Positions 1-13,300 of a DNA stretch of 64,000 nucleotides are shown here, one piece after another. The notes under the pieces are model-generated. The model saw nothing but the letters and a program-made list of their open reading frames with translations. It searched no databases and had not been told where the DNA came from. Source of the stretch: Diphasiastrum complanatum (taxonomy: Eukaryota > Streptophyta > Lycopodiopsida > Lycopodiales > Lycopodiaceae); contig CM055100.1 of assembly GCA_029204225.1 (NCBI GenBank), positions 59,892,975-59,956,974 on the forward strand, written 5' to 3'. Both the position numbers and the translations under genes were made by a program. The number at the start of each line of letters is the position of its first letter. Position 1 is the stretch's first letter.

Positions 1-724
1 ATCGGACCTGATCGATTCATTACGAATCGTGGTTCCTTCGCCAACGAACCGCGGTCCGTGGAAACACTGGGAGGAACAATGAGTACACAAAAGTACTGAA
101 GGATCAATTGCTAAAAATGTGAAAATCATGTCTTTGTAACTTAACTCTTAGTGATCCAAATTAAGAGTTGTGCAATAGAATTTTCTTATACATACAAAGG
201 TGTGAAAGCTACAGTCCTGTAGAAACTAGCATGAATATATTGTCTAATATGCTACATGTTAGATTGTAATGCTTATTTTGTGAGTATGTATGTGCATCAA
301 TTGCCATGCTTCATGTTTATGTGATGCATTGAGGGTTATGTAGAGACCCAAAGTCATTGATAAGTCGTATTTGATGTGATAGACCGAATACTAGTCTTGA
401 GGTGCTAGTTATGTTGTTTAAAGTTTAAGGCAGCAATCAAACTCAAACTAAATCGATTCTAGTTGGTAGGACAGTGGAGACCCATGCCATGTATCATTAA
501 CTAGATGGACTAGAAGGTCCCAAGCGAGGATCTAAGTAGCCCTTGCCTTATTTAGTGTGTAGCAAAGGATTAAGTGTGTTGTGAGAGAGTCTAGCTTGCT
601 AGCTTGCCAAGCCACTATAAGTCTAGCATATGGGGAGGGATGGTTATCCCCCTTGGCCATTAAAAAGGTATGATGCACTTTTGTTTTACTCGATGAATAG
701 AGTTGTGAATCGGCCAATCAATAA
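1..724. other. No recognised gene; relic sequence
   Basis: AT-rich sequence with no open frame that I can match to a family. It borders the gypsy fragment that starts at 725 and probably lies in an upstream intron of the UNC-13-like gene, whose first exons are not in the window. This placement is an inference. Confidence 0.4.
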
Positions 725-1400
725 CTATCTTGATTTTATCCTCATCAATCTTGATCCCATAAGCTGTGATCTTATGACCGAGATAACCAGCTTGAGCTTA
801 AAGAATTTGCACTTAGATTCCTTAGTGTAGAGTAACTCCTGTCGGAGCTTCATCAAGACAGTTTTTATATGATTTATGTATTCCTTGAAGGTCTTATTGT
901 AGATGAGAATATCATCTAGAAACACTACCACAACTTCCCCAAATATGGACAAAACAAATCGTTCATCATTTGTTGGATTATTCGTTAACCCAAAAAGCAA
1001 CACTAAGAACTCATAATGGCCAAATCTGGTATGAAGCCCAGTCATTTGGACATCTTCCGACTTAATTCTTATTTGATGTACCCTGTTCTGAGATTAATCT
1101 TAGTGACGTATTTATCCCCACCCAAGCGACGTACAAGGTTATCCATCCTAGGTAATGGATATTTATTTTTAATAGTCACTTTATTGGACCCCTTTTACGC
1201 ACATCCGGCTATCTCCTCTTTTTGAGAAAAACTATAAGGCTGCCTAGAGATAGGTTGACTTCTTGGAATTATCTCTATCATGTGGTCTACTGACCTAGAC
1301 TACGGTAAACCATGAGGTAATTTTGATGGAAATACATCTTTAATTCACTTAATCTGATTTTTCATTGGTTGTTTGATCTAAATCTATTGAGTTAAGAATT
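725..1400 (-). mobile_element. Ty3/gypsy reverse transcriptase fragment
   Basis: Read on the - strand, about 1045 to 725 gives RT palm sequence: RFGHYEFLVLLFGLTN followed by VVVFLDDILIYNKT. The FLDD box stands where gypsy RTs usually have F/Y-x-DD. Upstream, from about 1215 to 1045, the same strand still shows remains of an RMCVDYRALNK-type block and of [17 protein letters not shown], but with many stop codons of the kind expected from CpG decay. No LTRs, integrase or RNase H are visible. This is a dead internal fragment, antisense to the nearby UNC-13-like gene. Confidence 0.8.
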
Positions 1401-1494
1401 ACAGAGAATCCACAACCATTTAAATACGCATCAGAAACATCCAAAATAGGAATTGCAAACATATACGAATGTTTATGGGTGATGATCTCACTTA

Positions 1495-2060
1495 CATACA
1501 GGTAGCCGAACGTCGTCAAGCCTTCCAAGATGCCAAAACCTCATGTCGACGTGTGAGAGATGAGATCCATGAGTGGCAGGGGTTTAGGTGGGGTCACATG
1601 CTTATATTGGGAGACATTACATCCATTCATGGAGATCATCAAACATGATGAACATGCACGTTATATCTGGGTTCGCCTCTCAGGACATGACATTGGCCTA
1701 GACAGACATCTCTTTTGCAGCTGGCTACTTCCCCTTAGACTCCTTCCTTCATGGAGGGCATTGGTTTTCCGTATGCTGATCTTTCTATGGATATTATAGT
1801 ATTTGTTGATCGAGGGCATGTTCTTCTCACTAGCAACCTTAACGCCAGAACCTCTGCACGACAAGTCGACTTTCATGATGTTGCTGACTATCACTGTCAA
1901 GGGCACGAACACGTAGCTGATCAGTGGTGTCGAAGAACTCTGTCTGTCTCGAAGATGTCCGGGCATTAAAATCCCTTGTGAGGAGAATATGCCCCCGCTC
2001 TGAGAATCTGATAATATCTGGTGAGAGGTCCTGATATGGAGATCCAATACTCTCAGCAAA
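1495..2060 (+). mobile_element. LINE fragment (ORF1 end joined to endonuclease)
   Basis: AERRQAFQDAK at about 1509 matches the C-terminal ORF1 block of other LINE copies here (AEERRKAFHEARK at 46.56 kb). It is followed at about 1640-1970 by endonuclease-domain remains in shifting frames: DEHARYIWVRLSGHDIGLDR, GIGFPYADLSMDIIVF and NLNARTSARQ, the last corresponding to the GDFNAR block in other copies. Several frameshifts and stops make it a pseudo-copy. The linker between ORF1 and the endonuclease present in other copies is missing. Confidence 0.7.
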
Positions 2061-3282
2061 AGACGAAGACTCTGGCGGAAAGTATGGTTGAAAAACGATT
2101 CTATATGGTTGAAAAATGTTTCATTTAAGGTTCAGTATGGTTCAGAATGATTCAGCAGGGTTTTTGTTTAGCATGGGTTTTGTTCCGTTTGTTGTGATCT
2201 GAGAGAGAGAGAGAGGGAGAATCCTTCTATGTTCATTGGGGTAATGCCCCAATGTGTTCTCTTTTTTTGTTAATTTCTTATATTGAAACTGCATATAGCG
2301 TAAACCTGGGAGTTAATGCACCTAAATTGAACCATCCTGCACCCGAAACAGTCGACAAACTACACAGTAAAAATGCTCTTAATCAGGGCTTTCATCTGCT
2401 ACCCATATTGCCCAAAACAAATTTCCAAAAAAAAAAACATTTCTGCACGATACTGGGATTTTTCCGAATTGTGATTCGGACCGCGATTCTGAACCGCGAT
2501 TCAGAATCGTGGTGTAACTATGGTCTGCGTCAATCAATTGAAGTCCCTACTTCCTCATAGAAGAAATCGCACATTCTAAATCATATCACTATTGGTTGCT
2601 AATTTTTCTAAGCATAACATAGACATAGTTAGCACGAACTATTGGACACAATTTGGAGGAACTGACATAACAAACTAGAAATGTGATCTTTAACCTTATT
2701 TAGGTGTAGAATCTAGATCGTATGCACAAACATTCGTCCACATCAGCTTTCATACATTTGTTCAAAGAGCATTGTATTGAGTTTCTATCACATCTTCAGA
2801 GATGACGGATTAAGATTTTATCACTTCAGCTTGCTCAGTACCAAACTAAAAAGGATAGATGATGTGCAAACTTCACCGTGAAAAATAGAGAGAATAAGAA
2901 CAAACCGGTAGGCTGCAAGGCTGCAACTAAGATGAAGATCTCAGTGAGAACCACATGTCTGTTGTTACCCAAGCAGATTCATCAATGGTATGTCTAGAAT
3001 AGTACCTGACATAACAGAGGAGACATGCAATCTTCAAGCTTGTGGAGTCTCAGACCCTCAACCTCATCATGCATACCACGTTGAATTTTGTGGCCTGTGT
3101 GACTGGGTGGAAGTTAGGTTCTAGGATGACTAATTAGTATCTGAGATACACTTATTGTTGAGAGTCAGTTTTTTTTAATACAAATTCCTCAAACTTCCCG
3201 TCATTGTTTCTAAGGGTATGAAAATTGAAACCTAACTCCCTGGACAGCCAGTTTATTTGAATTGTTCTCATGTTATTTGCAG
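2061..3282. other. Probable intron sequence, no gene seen
   Basis: Contains a short GA run at about 2200-2217 and AT-rich filler. I searched it for further upstream exons of the UNC-13-like gene (the block normally preceding the coiled region) and found none with acceptor, donor and phase. The stretch ends in a polypyrimidine tract and the TTTGCAG acceptor at 3276-3282. Confidence 0.5.
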
Positions 3283-3385
3283 TATACTCTCAGGCAGGTA
3301 GATATGCTTGAAGACAATATCCGAGAAAGATGGGCTACAAAAGAACTGCGCTATGAGTTCAACAGCACCACGGGCAGCATAACTA
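3283..3385 (+). CDS. UNC-13-like gene, exon a
   Basis: Acceptor TTGCAG before 3283 and donor GTAAGC at 3386. It encodes a charged helical segment beginning YTLRQVDMLEDNIRERWATK and ends in phase 1. The next exon completes an ACT codon. It matches the helical stretch that precedes the MHD1 block in the family. Confidence 0.75.
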
Positions 3386-4768
3386 GTAAGCTATTAACAT
3401 TGCAGAGCCAATACTTTTTCCAGTTCATATTTATAGAATTTAAGTAGAAGAAATTTCAATCAATGTCCATCAAAAAAAACTTCTGTTTCGGTAGAACAAA
3501 CAGTACTCACTGCGTAGTCCACTATACCATGAGAATAAGTGTTATCGTATATTTCCGTGACTTAGCAAATTCGTGTGTAGAGTACTATAAATGGCCAGAG
3601 TTCGGCATTCGGCCTTGAGCAAATTAGCGTTTCTGTAGTCTATGCACTTGAGTTATCTTTGATGCTTCTGGTACCTGCTAATTTTTGGGTGTTTGTGGTT
3701 TCCCTCTTATGAAACCACATTCTTATTTGTTGTGGCATCTTCCGCCTTTTAGAAATGAGAGCCAAGGTTCCCAGCTACTCATTGTTCTATTGAAGTCCTA
3801 GCTTGTATCTGAAGTCTCTTGACTGTTGTTTCACTTGGAAGGCTACATTAGTTTATGGTTTTTTTTCCTTCAAATACTGTAAGTTGGATCACTCAACCTT
3901 TTATTAGGTCTTAAGTGGAATGATTGAATGTGTAGCCATCTACACACGAAATTCACTCATTTCTTTCTTGTCAGCATTACGTCAACCAAGGTCTATCCCT
4001 TGTGTGTGTTTGAGACTAGTACTATCATCTGATTGAAGCTCTTGGATGTGGGGAATTGGGAGACATTGACTTGTTTTAACTGCATTGACTTCAGAAAATG
4101 TCATTCTGAACATGTGTTTATGTTCTTCTCAACTGATTGTTTTAGACTTGATGATAGAGATATGTGTTTGTAGAATCTTATTACATTAAAGGATAAGAAA
4201 ATAATAGAAGGATAGTATGCTTTTTATTGACAGCTGCCTGTATGATCTCAAATGGTTCAGGGTTAAGACCATCGAATGGAGACTTGAAGTCCAAGCAAAG
4301 TAAAGGTGCAAGGCCAACTGATGAGCTCTCTTCTTGCTTGAACGGCTCAAGAAAGGAAGTCAACATGGCGATAGAAAAAATTTGCGACTTCACTGGTCTG
4401 TCTGTGCTGGTGATTAGCTTAGATTTGTGGCATGTCAGGGACATCAGTTTTATTCTTAAATTTTAGTAGATCACCAGCATGAAATATATGTATGTAGAAG
4501 TGATATTCAGCATCTAAGAAATGTAGTATCTGCTTGATGTACATGTGGGATATTGTTCCTGAGAAACTTCATGCCTTTTTGAATTATATCGTTTGACTTA
4601 CAATTTTTGCTATCTTTTTTCCATTGCTGGCAGGGACAAAAATAATATACTGGGATATGAGAGATTCATACATAAATGGACTCTACAAAGGTGGCATTCT
4701 TAAATCAAGGATTGATATAGTGGTCAGTGGACTTGATATTGTAAGTACACAAGCTACATTATTGTAGT

Positions 4769-4812
<44 letters not shown>

Positions 4813-6026
4813 GGACCCCAGCAGATCTGTCCCAGCCGCTTTCTCGAAGCGGATCTGTCCCACAGATCTGTCCAGCGATGGCTGCTGGCGATTAGCAGCC
4901 TGTCCAGCTCCAACGATGGCTCCAGATCCAGCGATCCCTAATAGTAGCGGACCTTCTGCTCCGGCGACTCTGCCTGCCTGCTCCTCCACCAGAGATCCTG
5001 CCTTCTTCACCAGTAAACCAGCATCCTCTCCAGCGGATCTTCCAGGTTTTTCTTTCCTCAGATCTGAAGCTGTTGCCCTACTCCACATCCCGTCTTCCTC
5101 ACAGCCAGATCTATCTTCCCCTCCTATTCCTTTTGCAGTCCTTATTTCTCCATCAAATCCTACTTTGAATAGTAAAGTTACTGTTGCTCTCCCCCCTATC
5201 TTCCACAGCAGATTCTTTGTCTTCCATAGCCGCAATTGCTTCTTCGTGAAGATCAACTCCGAATGTTTGAATATCTCAACAATCACAGAGAAAGACTGGT
5301 TTATCACGATTCTCTACTTCTAGTTGTGCAATCGCACCTCAAGAAGTTAGAAAGCTCCATCAAAGAAATTGAGAATGAAGTTGCAGTTATTAAAAGCGAT
5401 GCGTCCTCCCAAAAGGCTACGTCAACTAAGCTTCAACAGCTTGAAAACCAATTGTCCAATCTTTGGCAAATGTACTTAAAGGATTCATCTTCATTTATCT
5501 CAGCCATGTTCACCGAGAGCACAAGGCCCTTAATGTTCACATCAAAGTATCATGAACTCACAAAATGCAGTTGAAGATGCAGAGAAGTTTTTGGTGGAGG
5601 ACCGTCAGCACTATCGCACAAGTATGAAAACTACATGGCGGCCTAAGAAGGACCCGGATACTCTTGTTATCCGCTTCACCTCAGTATCTCATCAACGTGA
5701 GGTCTTGAGGAAAAGATCTAATTTATAGAATAGTTATAAAAAAATTGGATGAAGATTTGAGCTTCATCCAAGTCCAAGAACGCAAAAAAGCAAGACAGGA
5801 AGCTTTATCTATCTATTGGAAACCGACCCATCTACCATGACAGTATTATTATATTTGTAGATCGTAAGCCTATAGTTAATAATATTTTGCTATCTGAGAT
5901 TGGTCAGAGTTAGAGTTAGAATTGAAGAGATGTTGAACTTGTAAATGGTCTTCGTACCATATAATCCTAGCCATTATTCTCTTCTTGGGTAAACCTTTTT
6001 AGTTCTGTTGACAGCATCTCTCTCTC

Positions 6027-6106
<80 letters not shown>

Positions 6107-6716
6107 AGCTCGTTGCAGGAGGTGGAAGATGAAGCCCATTTCCTCCTCAGATGTTCGTTGTATTATGAGATACGGGGGAGGTATTATTGTCTCTTTCGCG
6201 ATGGCCCGCATACACTTCGCAGTTTTGTCTCCTATCCTGATGTGCGTTGCTTGGGACTTCTTGTTTGTGAGATGCTTATTTTCCGTCAGTCTCATCTGCC
6301 TGTCCTAGATCACCTGGGGTTAGGGTTAGACTCTCAGTAGCTTCTTCTCACTGGCTTCTTTCGGACCTGATGACTCCGATGATGAGATTACTATCTCTGT
6401 GCCGCCGCGGAAAAAGCCCAAATGTAGTCAGCACTTGCCTCCATCAGGGCCCACTGTACGCTCCACTCAACGGACACTGCACACTTACTTTCGCTGATAT
6501 GTACTTATTCTCCACCTGGCCCGGGTTGTGGGCATTGGTACTTTTTCTGTAGTTCTTCTGTTATACCTGGCCCGGGTTGTGGGCTTATTTCACTTCTGCT
6601 TTGTTCTACTTTCATTCGTAGCTAGTTTATAGCATTTTACGGCCACGTCCTCCTATGGATGATCCTCCTATTGGTCTTATGCACCCACGGGTGCCCAAAA
6701 GACGTCAATAATTCTT

Positions 6717-6792
<76 letters not shown>

Positions 6793-9700
6793 TCATTGCC
6801 ACCCACCATATCACGCAGTTTTTTATATCCACTTAGCCAATTAGTTAACTTATATCAGTTTTCTCTTTCCCTCTGTGTAGCTGGTGGTTAAGCTAATGAT
6901 ATTGTACCCTCAACAAAGCTGGAGGTTAAGCTTTGTTTTTCTCTCTGTTTTCTTGTGTTGGTTTAGCTTTTAGGAATAAGTCCTACGTGGACAATGCTCC
7001 TTTTTTTGATGTACTTTTGACTTGTCTTATGTGCCCTCGGGCACTTGATAGTAGACATTAATATAATTCTAATTCTAATTCTCCACGCGTCCTCGTCGCC
7101 TTGTCGGCTCCCCCACCCCCTGCTGATGTGGCAGTGTTGCCTGCCACATTAGCAGGCCTGCCACTTCAGGTGGCAGGCAGCCCTGCCACCCGTTGGGGCA
7201 GCGATGTTTGCTTGTGTGGCAGTGCCCCTCACCCTGCCTAAGGCCCCCTCCTCCATGTGCACTGCTCTATGACAGTATACACTCATCATCCAAAGCTGGA
7301 GATTTAATTGATTTCATCACTGGTAGAGATTTATTACTTTTCATGGAGACTCATGAGAGTCAAGAGAGAGAACTACCTACTTGAACAGATGGGATTCCAT
7401 ATACAGACCTGAGACTAGATCAGCTAGTGGTCGTGGATCCAGAGGTGTTGCATGCCTTTATAGGGAATCTCTTCACCCAAGCATCGAGTTCATCAGACAT
7501 GACGAGCATGCACATTATATTTGGATTCGTATTGTTGGATAGGATATTGGTTTGGATAGGGACATCTTTGAAGCGGCATGTTATTTCCCTCCAGAGTCTT
7601 CATCTTTCGCTGAGGGAATAGGTTCACCCTACCTTGATCTATCATTGGATATTATTAGGTTTTCAGAGCAGGGGCAAAATTTACTCACTGGGGATTTTAA
7701 TGCCCGAACTCTCACGACAGTCAGAGTTCTATGATACCACTGACCGCTCCGCGTTCATGCCCTTGACAATGATGTGATGGGAGTTACTAGGATTTCAGAG
7801 GATAGCCTGGGACCTATTACCCCCTATGGTGAGCATTTATTGCAGTTTGGAGAGGCCCATGAGTTAGCTATTTACAATGGCCTATCCATAAAAATGGTGA
7901 CCTCATGGTTCCTGGTAGCTACCACACTATCATGATTCAGCATGTTCTCGCGAAGCTCTATGGCACCCTACTTCAATCTATAGTGAGCTCAGAGGCAGAA
8001 TCCAGGAGATTACATGCATTGGGACAGGCAGGTTTCCAATCTCACTATTTTGTGGACTTCATGAAAGCCTTTGATTCTGTACCCCGCTCCCTGCTCATTC
8101 AGAGACTTCATGACCATGGCTTCTCCCCCGATATTATCCTGGGAGTGATGTCTCTCTATGACAGGGTTTTGGGATGTTTTAGACATGACAGTGGCATTTT
8201 GGAGCATATTTGGAGCACCATTGGGTGAAGCAGGGCTGCTCTCTATCACCAGTTCTTTTTGGATTGTACATTGATGAGCTAGAGAGAGTTATCTCAGTTT
8301 GGTGGAGCTGGTTGCAGACTCGGCGATATCTTGATTGCCATGTTAGAAATCCATAAATCATAATATGGATGGACAGACCAGGATTCAAACCCAGGACCTC
8401 CCTCATAACGGATGGGATGCTCTACCACTGAGCTATTCACCCTGTTTGATAGTTCTCTCTAGAGTGTGGATTGATATTCCGACACCCCCCCTCAAGCCAC
8501 ACTTGGTTGGGGTCCTAGCTGTCACCTGCCCCACAACTTGGGCCACCTAACCATGGCTTTGACACCATGAACTGTTAGTTCTAACTTGGCTTTGATACCA
8601 TGTTAGAAATCCATAAATCATAATATGGATGGACAGACTAGGATCGAACCCAGGACCTCCCTCATACCGGATGGGATGCTCTACCACTGAGATATCCGCC
8701 CTGTTTGATAGTTCTCTCTAGAGTGTGGATTGATATTCCAACATGACATCCTCCTTTATGCGGATGACGTGGTACTAGTATCTCCGACCAGAGAGGGGCT
8801 ACAGAGACAGTTGGATTGCTTACAGGGCTTTTGCACCAGATGGGGATTGGGGGTGAACATTGCGAAGACCAAGGTTATGGTCCTCAACACTTCTCGAGCT
8901 TTCATGCAGCGTCAGGAGCTCACTCTCGATGGACAGACATTAGAGGTAGTTTCTTCTTACACTTACTTGGGTATACTTTTCTCTGGTCCTACCTTCAGCA
9001 TGCGACAGGCAGCTACCACTCGACTTGGGAAGGGGCACTCCTCCCTTGTTCAACTAGAGCAGTTTCAGGAAGTCCATCCGAGACGCTCGCAATAAGTGTA
9101 TACTTTTTGACACTATTGTCACCCCCACAGCATTGTATGCAGCAGAGAATGTCTTCCCTCATCACACTAGGCCAGCATCTCATGATTATAGACCACCATG
9201 TTAGCTCGTATGATTCAGGCGAAGCCCTCTGTTCCACACGAGATCCTTCTTGCAGAGTTTGTCCTTCCACCCATTCAGGTAGATGTAGCTTTCCAGCTTA
9301 TTGTGTATATTCAGAGACTCTGGGCTCTTCCAAATGCAGATGTGAGATAGACACAGATATCACTTGCTTCATCACACTACCTTCATGATCAAGGATACAG
9401 GTTGTCATGGTTCTCTCAGGCATCCCACTTCCTCCTTGAGTCATTTGGTATTTCCATTGCAGATCTCCCCGCATCAGTACATCAGACGCTTCTTATAGCG
9501 ACAGCTTGGGGTTAAGCCAGGCTATTACTGGACTCATTTTATGGAGCCAGACATAGCAGGGTTCCCAGTTTTGCCACACTATCTAGACTTGGGATTATCA
9601 CACAGCCTCATATTTACATTGGAAAAGCTCCGCGTATCATCACATCAACTAGCTATTGAGACTGGGAGGTTCCATGGTATCCCGAGAGAGGAGCTGATCT

Positions 9701-10236
9701 GCCAGTTATGTTCCTTGGATGAGGTGGAGTCAGAGGAGCACTTTATCTTTAGGTATCTTATGAGGACTCTCGATGCGTTGCACTCATGATACGAGAGATG
9801 TTTCTACTACGATAGGACCTATGTCAGACAGCCCAACAGAGTCATATTTCTCAACCTGAGATTACCTCCTCCTTCTCTAGGAGAAGGCGATGGGACCTTG
9901 CATCTGATGATAATGATGATGATGACGACGACGACGACTTACCTGCTCATAGAGATCAGAGACAGTGTCCCACTCATACTCATGTTACAGCACAAGCTAC
10001 TCAACCTATCATGAGGAGACCTCATCCCGCTAGACAACGTCAGCAACTGCCAGTGGTCCTTCATGCTGCAGCCCGTATTACGTATTTCTATAGCATAGGA
10101 GGACAGGATCCGATGATAGTGTCATACCTCATTCATGACACTTAGACATCTATATGCTCCCACATGTCTCATATTTCATATATCAACTCGTTAATTTCAG
10201 TTCAGTCTTAGTATTCAAATATGTTATTTCTGTAAT

Positions 10237-10308
<72 letters not shown>

Positions 10309-13300
10309 GTTCATTGCTTGTTGATCACATTGGGCCTGATTGCTGACCTCACTCTTGTTGGACTGTATCTGCACATGGCTTGACACTTAGCCAGTCCGTC
10401 CGTCGCTTTTTTAACCATTCGGCAACTCTACCCATGATGAGTAAGCTTCGTTACATACTTACATCCATTATGATTACCACCAACCATTTTCTCTTTTTAA
10501 ACCCATAGATGATGCACAGAGATGTGATATTGATGAGTTTGTTATGTATGCTTATGATCGCACCATTAATCGGCATTTGTTGATCTCGAGTCATGGTTTC
10601 CATCACTTTTGGTGCATGAATGGTAATGATCTGTTTCATAAGTTGAAGGGCCCCATAAAGCCCAAAACCATCATACTTTCTTGGTGAAACTGTGGACCAG
10701 TCATTGAGTTTAAGTTGAGCCAAGTATTAGAGGCAGAGGATTCACAAGCATTAGAGCAGGCATACTTTGGCCAAGGCATAAAACATGAGACAAGATTTCA
10801 CACTGGGTGCTATCATTAAGGAGACAAAGCATAAACATTAGGTGTTTTTCTGTTCTTTTCTGAACTTTGTGATGGGTTATGATTTGTCCCCTTAATGAGG
10901 ATTGCATTTAGGCTCTGTAACCTCTATCTTGCGCAGGATACCGTGGCAGCTATGGTGGCAATATGGGAGTGGGTGTCAACTTCCAAGATGGTTAATATCA
11001 AGAATAGAGAGGAGATTCAAGTATAGTTGAATGGTGGATGGATGGAATTCTTGTAGATCCATCCTCCAACTCTCTACAATTGAACCAGGCTCTAAATTCC
11101 ATTCTAAGCAACATAAGGCATTCCACTTGTAGCCTTTATTCAAGGCGTCGTCACATGGACCTTTAGGAACTAGATTTTTTGAATCATCGCATCTCCTCAC
11201 TTCTTCACCACTACACATGACCGAAGCAAACTCGAGATTTACTAGGCAGTTGGGATTTAGTTGGCTTGCAACCCATAGTTGCCAAGGAACACATTCCCAT
11301 GAACATGGGGGAATGATCCCATTGCAAGGGGAATGCATTTCCAACAGTTTGTAAATGTTTCCCGAACAATTCCAGATTTGGGACCATTCTTTTGTCTTTT
11401 GGCACAATTTTGTGTTTTAGTCCCAATTTTCTCTCTCACCAAGCCTATGTTGCCCTTCCAAGTTACATGATATCATAATTTGAGTGATTGAACTTTGTTC
11501 TAGAGAATTTAATTACTAGACCTACTATATGTTCTTAGAATGAATAAAATGTGATGATGTGGCATTGCCATATTCGACCTTACTTGGAAATGTTCTTGTT
11601 CCCAACATAGTTCAAAACAAACGCAATTGAATTAATTCACGAATCAAATTTGAAAGAATGGTTATTTTTCCTTTTGTTTCAGTTTCTGTAATTTTACTGA
11701 AAAAGTAGGCTGTTTTCAAATCATTTTGCAGTGGTTTGATCAAGACTTTCAAAAGAGAATTATTATAGTTGTCTATTCCAAAACATAACACATTCAGAAT
11801 GTGACCAAATGAAAGCTTCTGACACTCTTTTTTTGTTACTGTAAGACTAGTGAAATATAGGGAATGACATTGGGCTGCTTAAAATAGAATGTTTAGAAAT
11901 ATCTATGATTCATATGCATACTACTTTTAGTTGCTTCTGAATGATTTCAATTCTGTTTGGATAGCTTTGAAGTTTTTTCAAAATGTAAAAAATTCTACAA
12001 ATTTGCATGTTTCAAACGTACGAAACAAGTATCTATGGTTCAAATCAAAATTAGAAAATTACTAGAAAATATGGTTCTTGGAGTCCAAACGTTCCCCCAC
12101 TTCCGTCCCCTAGAAAGTATGCTGCAAACCCTGTATAGATAACCTCAAGTCTCTATGAATCTTATTTGTGTTTGTGGGGGTCACCTAGTCTTGGGTGTTG
12201 ATGGTTCTCTTCAATCTATTGTATATCATCTTCTTCAAATATGACATCCATGCTTATTAATGTTTTTGATTATCTGTCATACAAGCAATAAGCTTTTTCC
12301 TCATCGTCATATTCAAGGAAAAGACACGATTGCTTCAGAATCCAATTTTTGTCTTTGTTCTTTAGAAATATGAGCAGGTGCTATGATCCCAAAGACTCTC
12401 ACATGATCAACTCTCGGCTTTTTACCTATAAAGGTTTTTTCTGGTGTTCGATTCACCATTGCTCTTATTGGTTCTTATTAAGGAAATATTCTTCTGGCAC
12501 TCTCCACCACTGACTTAGCTTGCTCCCCCTTTTGACAAAGTTTGCATAGAACCACATAAATTTTTTGAACAACCTCCAAGACATTTTATGCCCTATAAGC
12601 TCCATCTTTATGAAATCTTTGCCAATTATGCTTTCCCATGACACATCCTTCACAGATATGTCTACTTGCAACAATATTTTCTAATCGAACCACCATGATG
12701 TTAGCCTTCAAAACCTGTACTCTTGTAATCAAGATGTCCAAAATGCTCATGCCATAACTTACATTGATATACCTGAATTGCAACACAAACTTTTTGATCT
12801 GGTGTAGATGCATTAAGTCTATGAAGAGTTCCTTCTAGAATACCTTTTGCCACAACTTTGTGACCAATCTTCTTGTCCTTGACTAGACACTACTTTTCAT
12901 CAAACTCAACCTTCATATTTTCTTTGGTTACTGCAAAAACTGACAATAAGTTTTTCTTTTATCCTGGGACAAACAGATCATTCTTAGTATGTCCCCTGAT
13001 TACAATTGAATGGTTACTATACCTGATATCGTAAGATTTGTTATCACCTAACTTGTCATGTGAATTAACATTGTTTCCTTGAACTAAGTGAACTAGTCAC
13101 GATGTGGTGTTATTATGTTGTGTAGCCACCAAATCTATGTACCAGACGTCTTCGGCTTCTTATGAAGTTGATGCAGAAAATAGTTCGTAGCACATAACAG
13201 CTTCATCCTTGCTTTCATCCTCAATGTAATTACTAGATTGTTTCTTCCTTTTCTGGAAAAGTTTTTTCTTCCTGCACTCAAAAGTGGAGTGACCAAACTT

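Larger units (their letters stand above)
8341..8743 (-). mobile_element. Miniature LTR retrotransposon (TRIM) with tRNA-like LTRs
   Basis: Two direct repeats of 144 bp (8341-8484) and 143 bp (8601-8743), about 94% identical by eye. On the - strand both run TG...CA. Read on that strand, the sequence after the 5' LTR (8588-8600) is TGGTATCAAAGCC, close to the initiator-Met tRNA primer site, and a purine tract GAGGGGGG (near 8485-8492) precedes the 3' LTR. The flanks are TGCCA and TGACA, a 5-bp target duplication with one change. The paralogous LINE at 18.84 kb shows the empty site. With 116 bp of internal DNA it codes for nothing, so it must have moved with enzymes from another element. Each LTR holds a tRNA-like unit. 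Confidence 0.85.
7085..10240 (+). mobile_element. LINE copy, endonuclease plus reverse transcriptase (interrupted pseudo-copy)
   Basis: In order: a GC-rich linker (7085-7250); endonuclease remains (IHSSSKAGDLIDFITGRDLL then FMETHE at about 7290-7360, and GDFNAR at about 7690); a deletion joining endonuclease to RT at about 7885; RT palm (FVDFMKAFDSVPRSLLIQRL, GLYIDELERVI, YADDVVLVSP); thumb (NIAKTKVMVLNTSR, SYTYLGILFSGP); a CCHC segment (CQLCSLDEVESEEHF, last Cys changed); an Asp-rich tract at 9905-9945; and two PIP-like motifs at 9852-9875 and 10068-10091, with the stop at 10142. A 403-bp LTR element splits the RT just before YADD. L1-type LINEs nick target DNA with the endonuclease and copy their RNA in place. 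Frameshifts and deletions make this copy inactive. Confidence 0.85.

Noticed and set aside
4916-5323. A separate Pro/Ser-rich plant gene in the first UNC-13 intron
   Set aside because: It overlaps the start of a coiled-coil LINE ORF1 and is bounded by (CT)n like the other LINE pieces, so it is better read as LINE 5' or ORF1 sequence.
8365-8550. A real tRNA gene or an ordinary SINE at 8.37-8.70 kb
   Set aside because: The anticodon arm does not fold well, and the two units sit symmetrically inside paired TG...CA LTRs with one shared target duplication, which fits an LTR element better than two SINEs.
10920-10995. Gly-rich candidate exon (YRGSYGGNMGVGV) in the long UNC-13-like intron
   Set aside because: It does not belong to the UNC-13 family order, no donor or partner exon is visible, and the flanking exons already join in phase without it.
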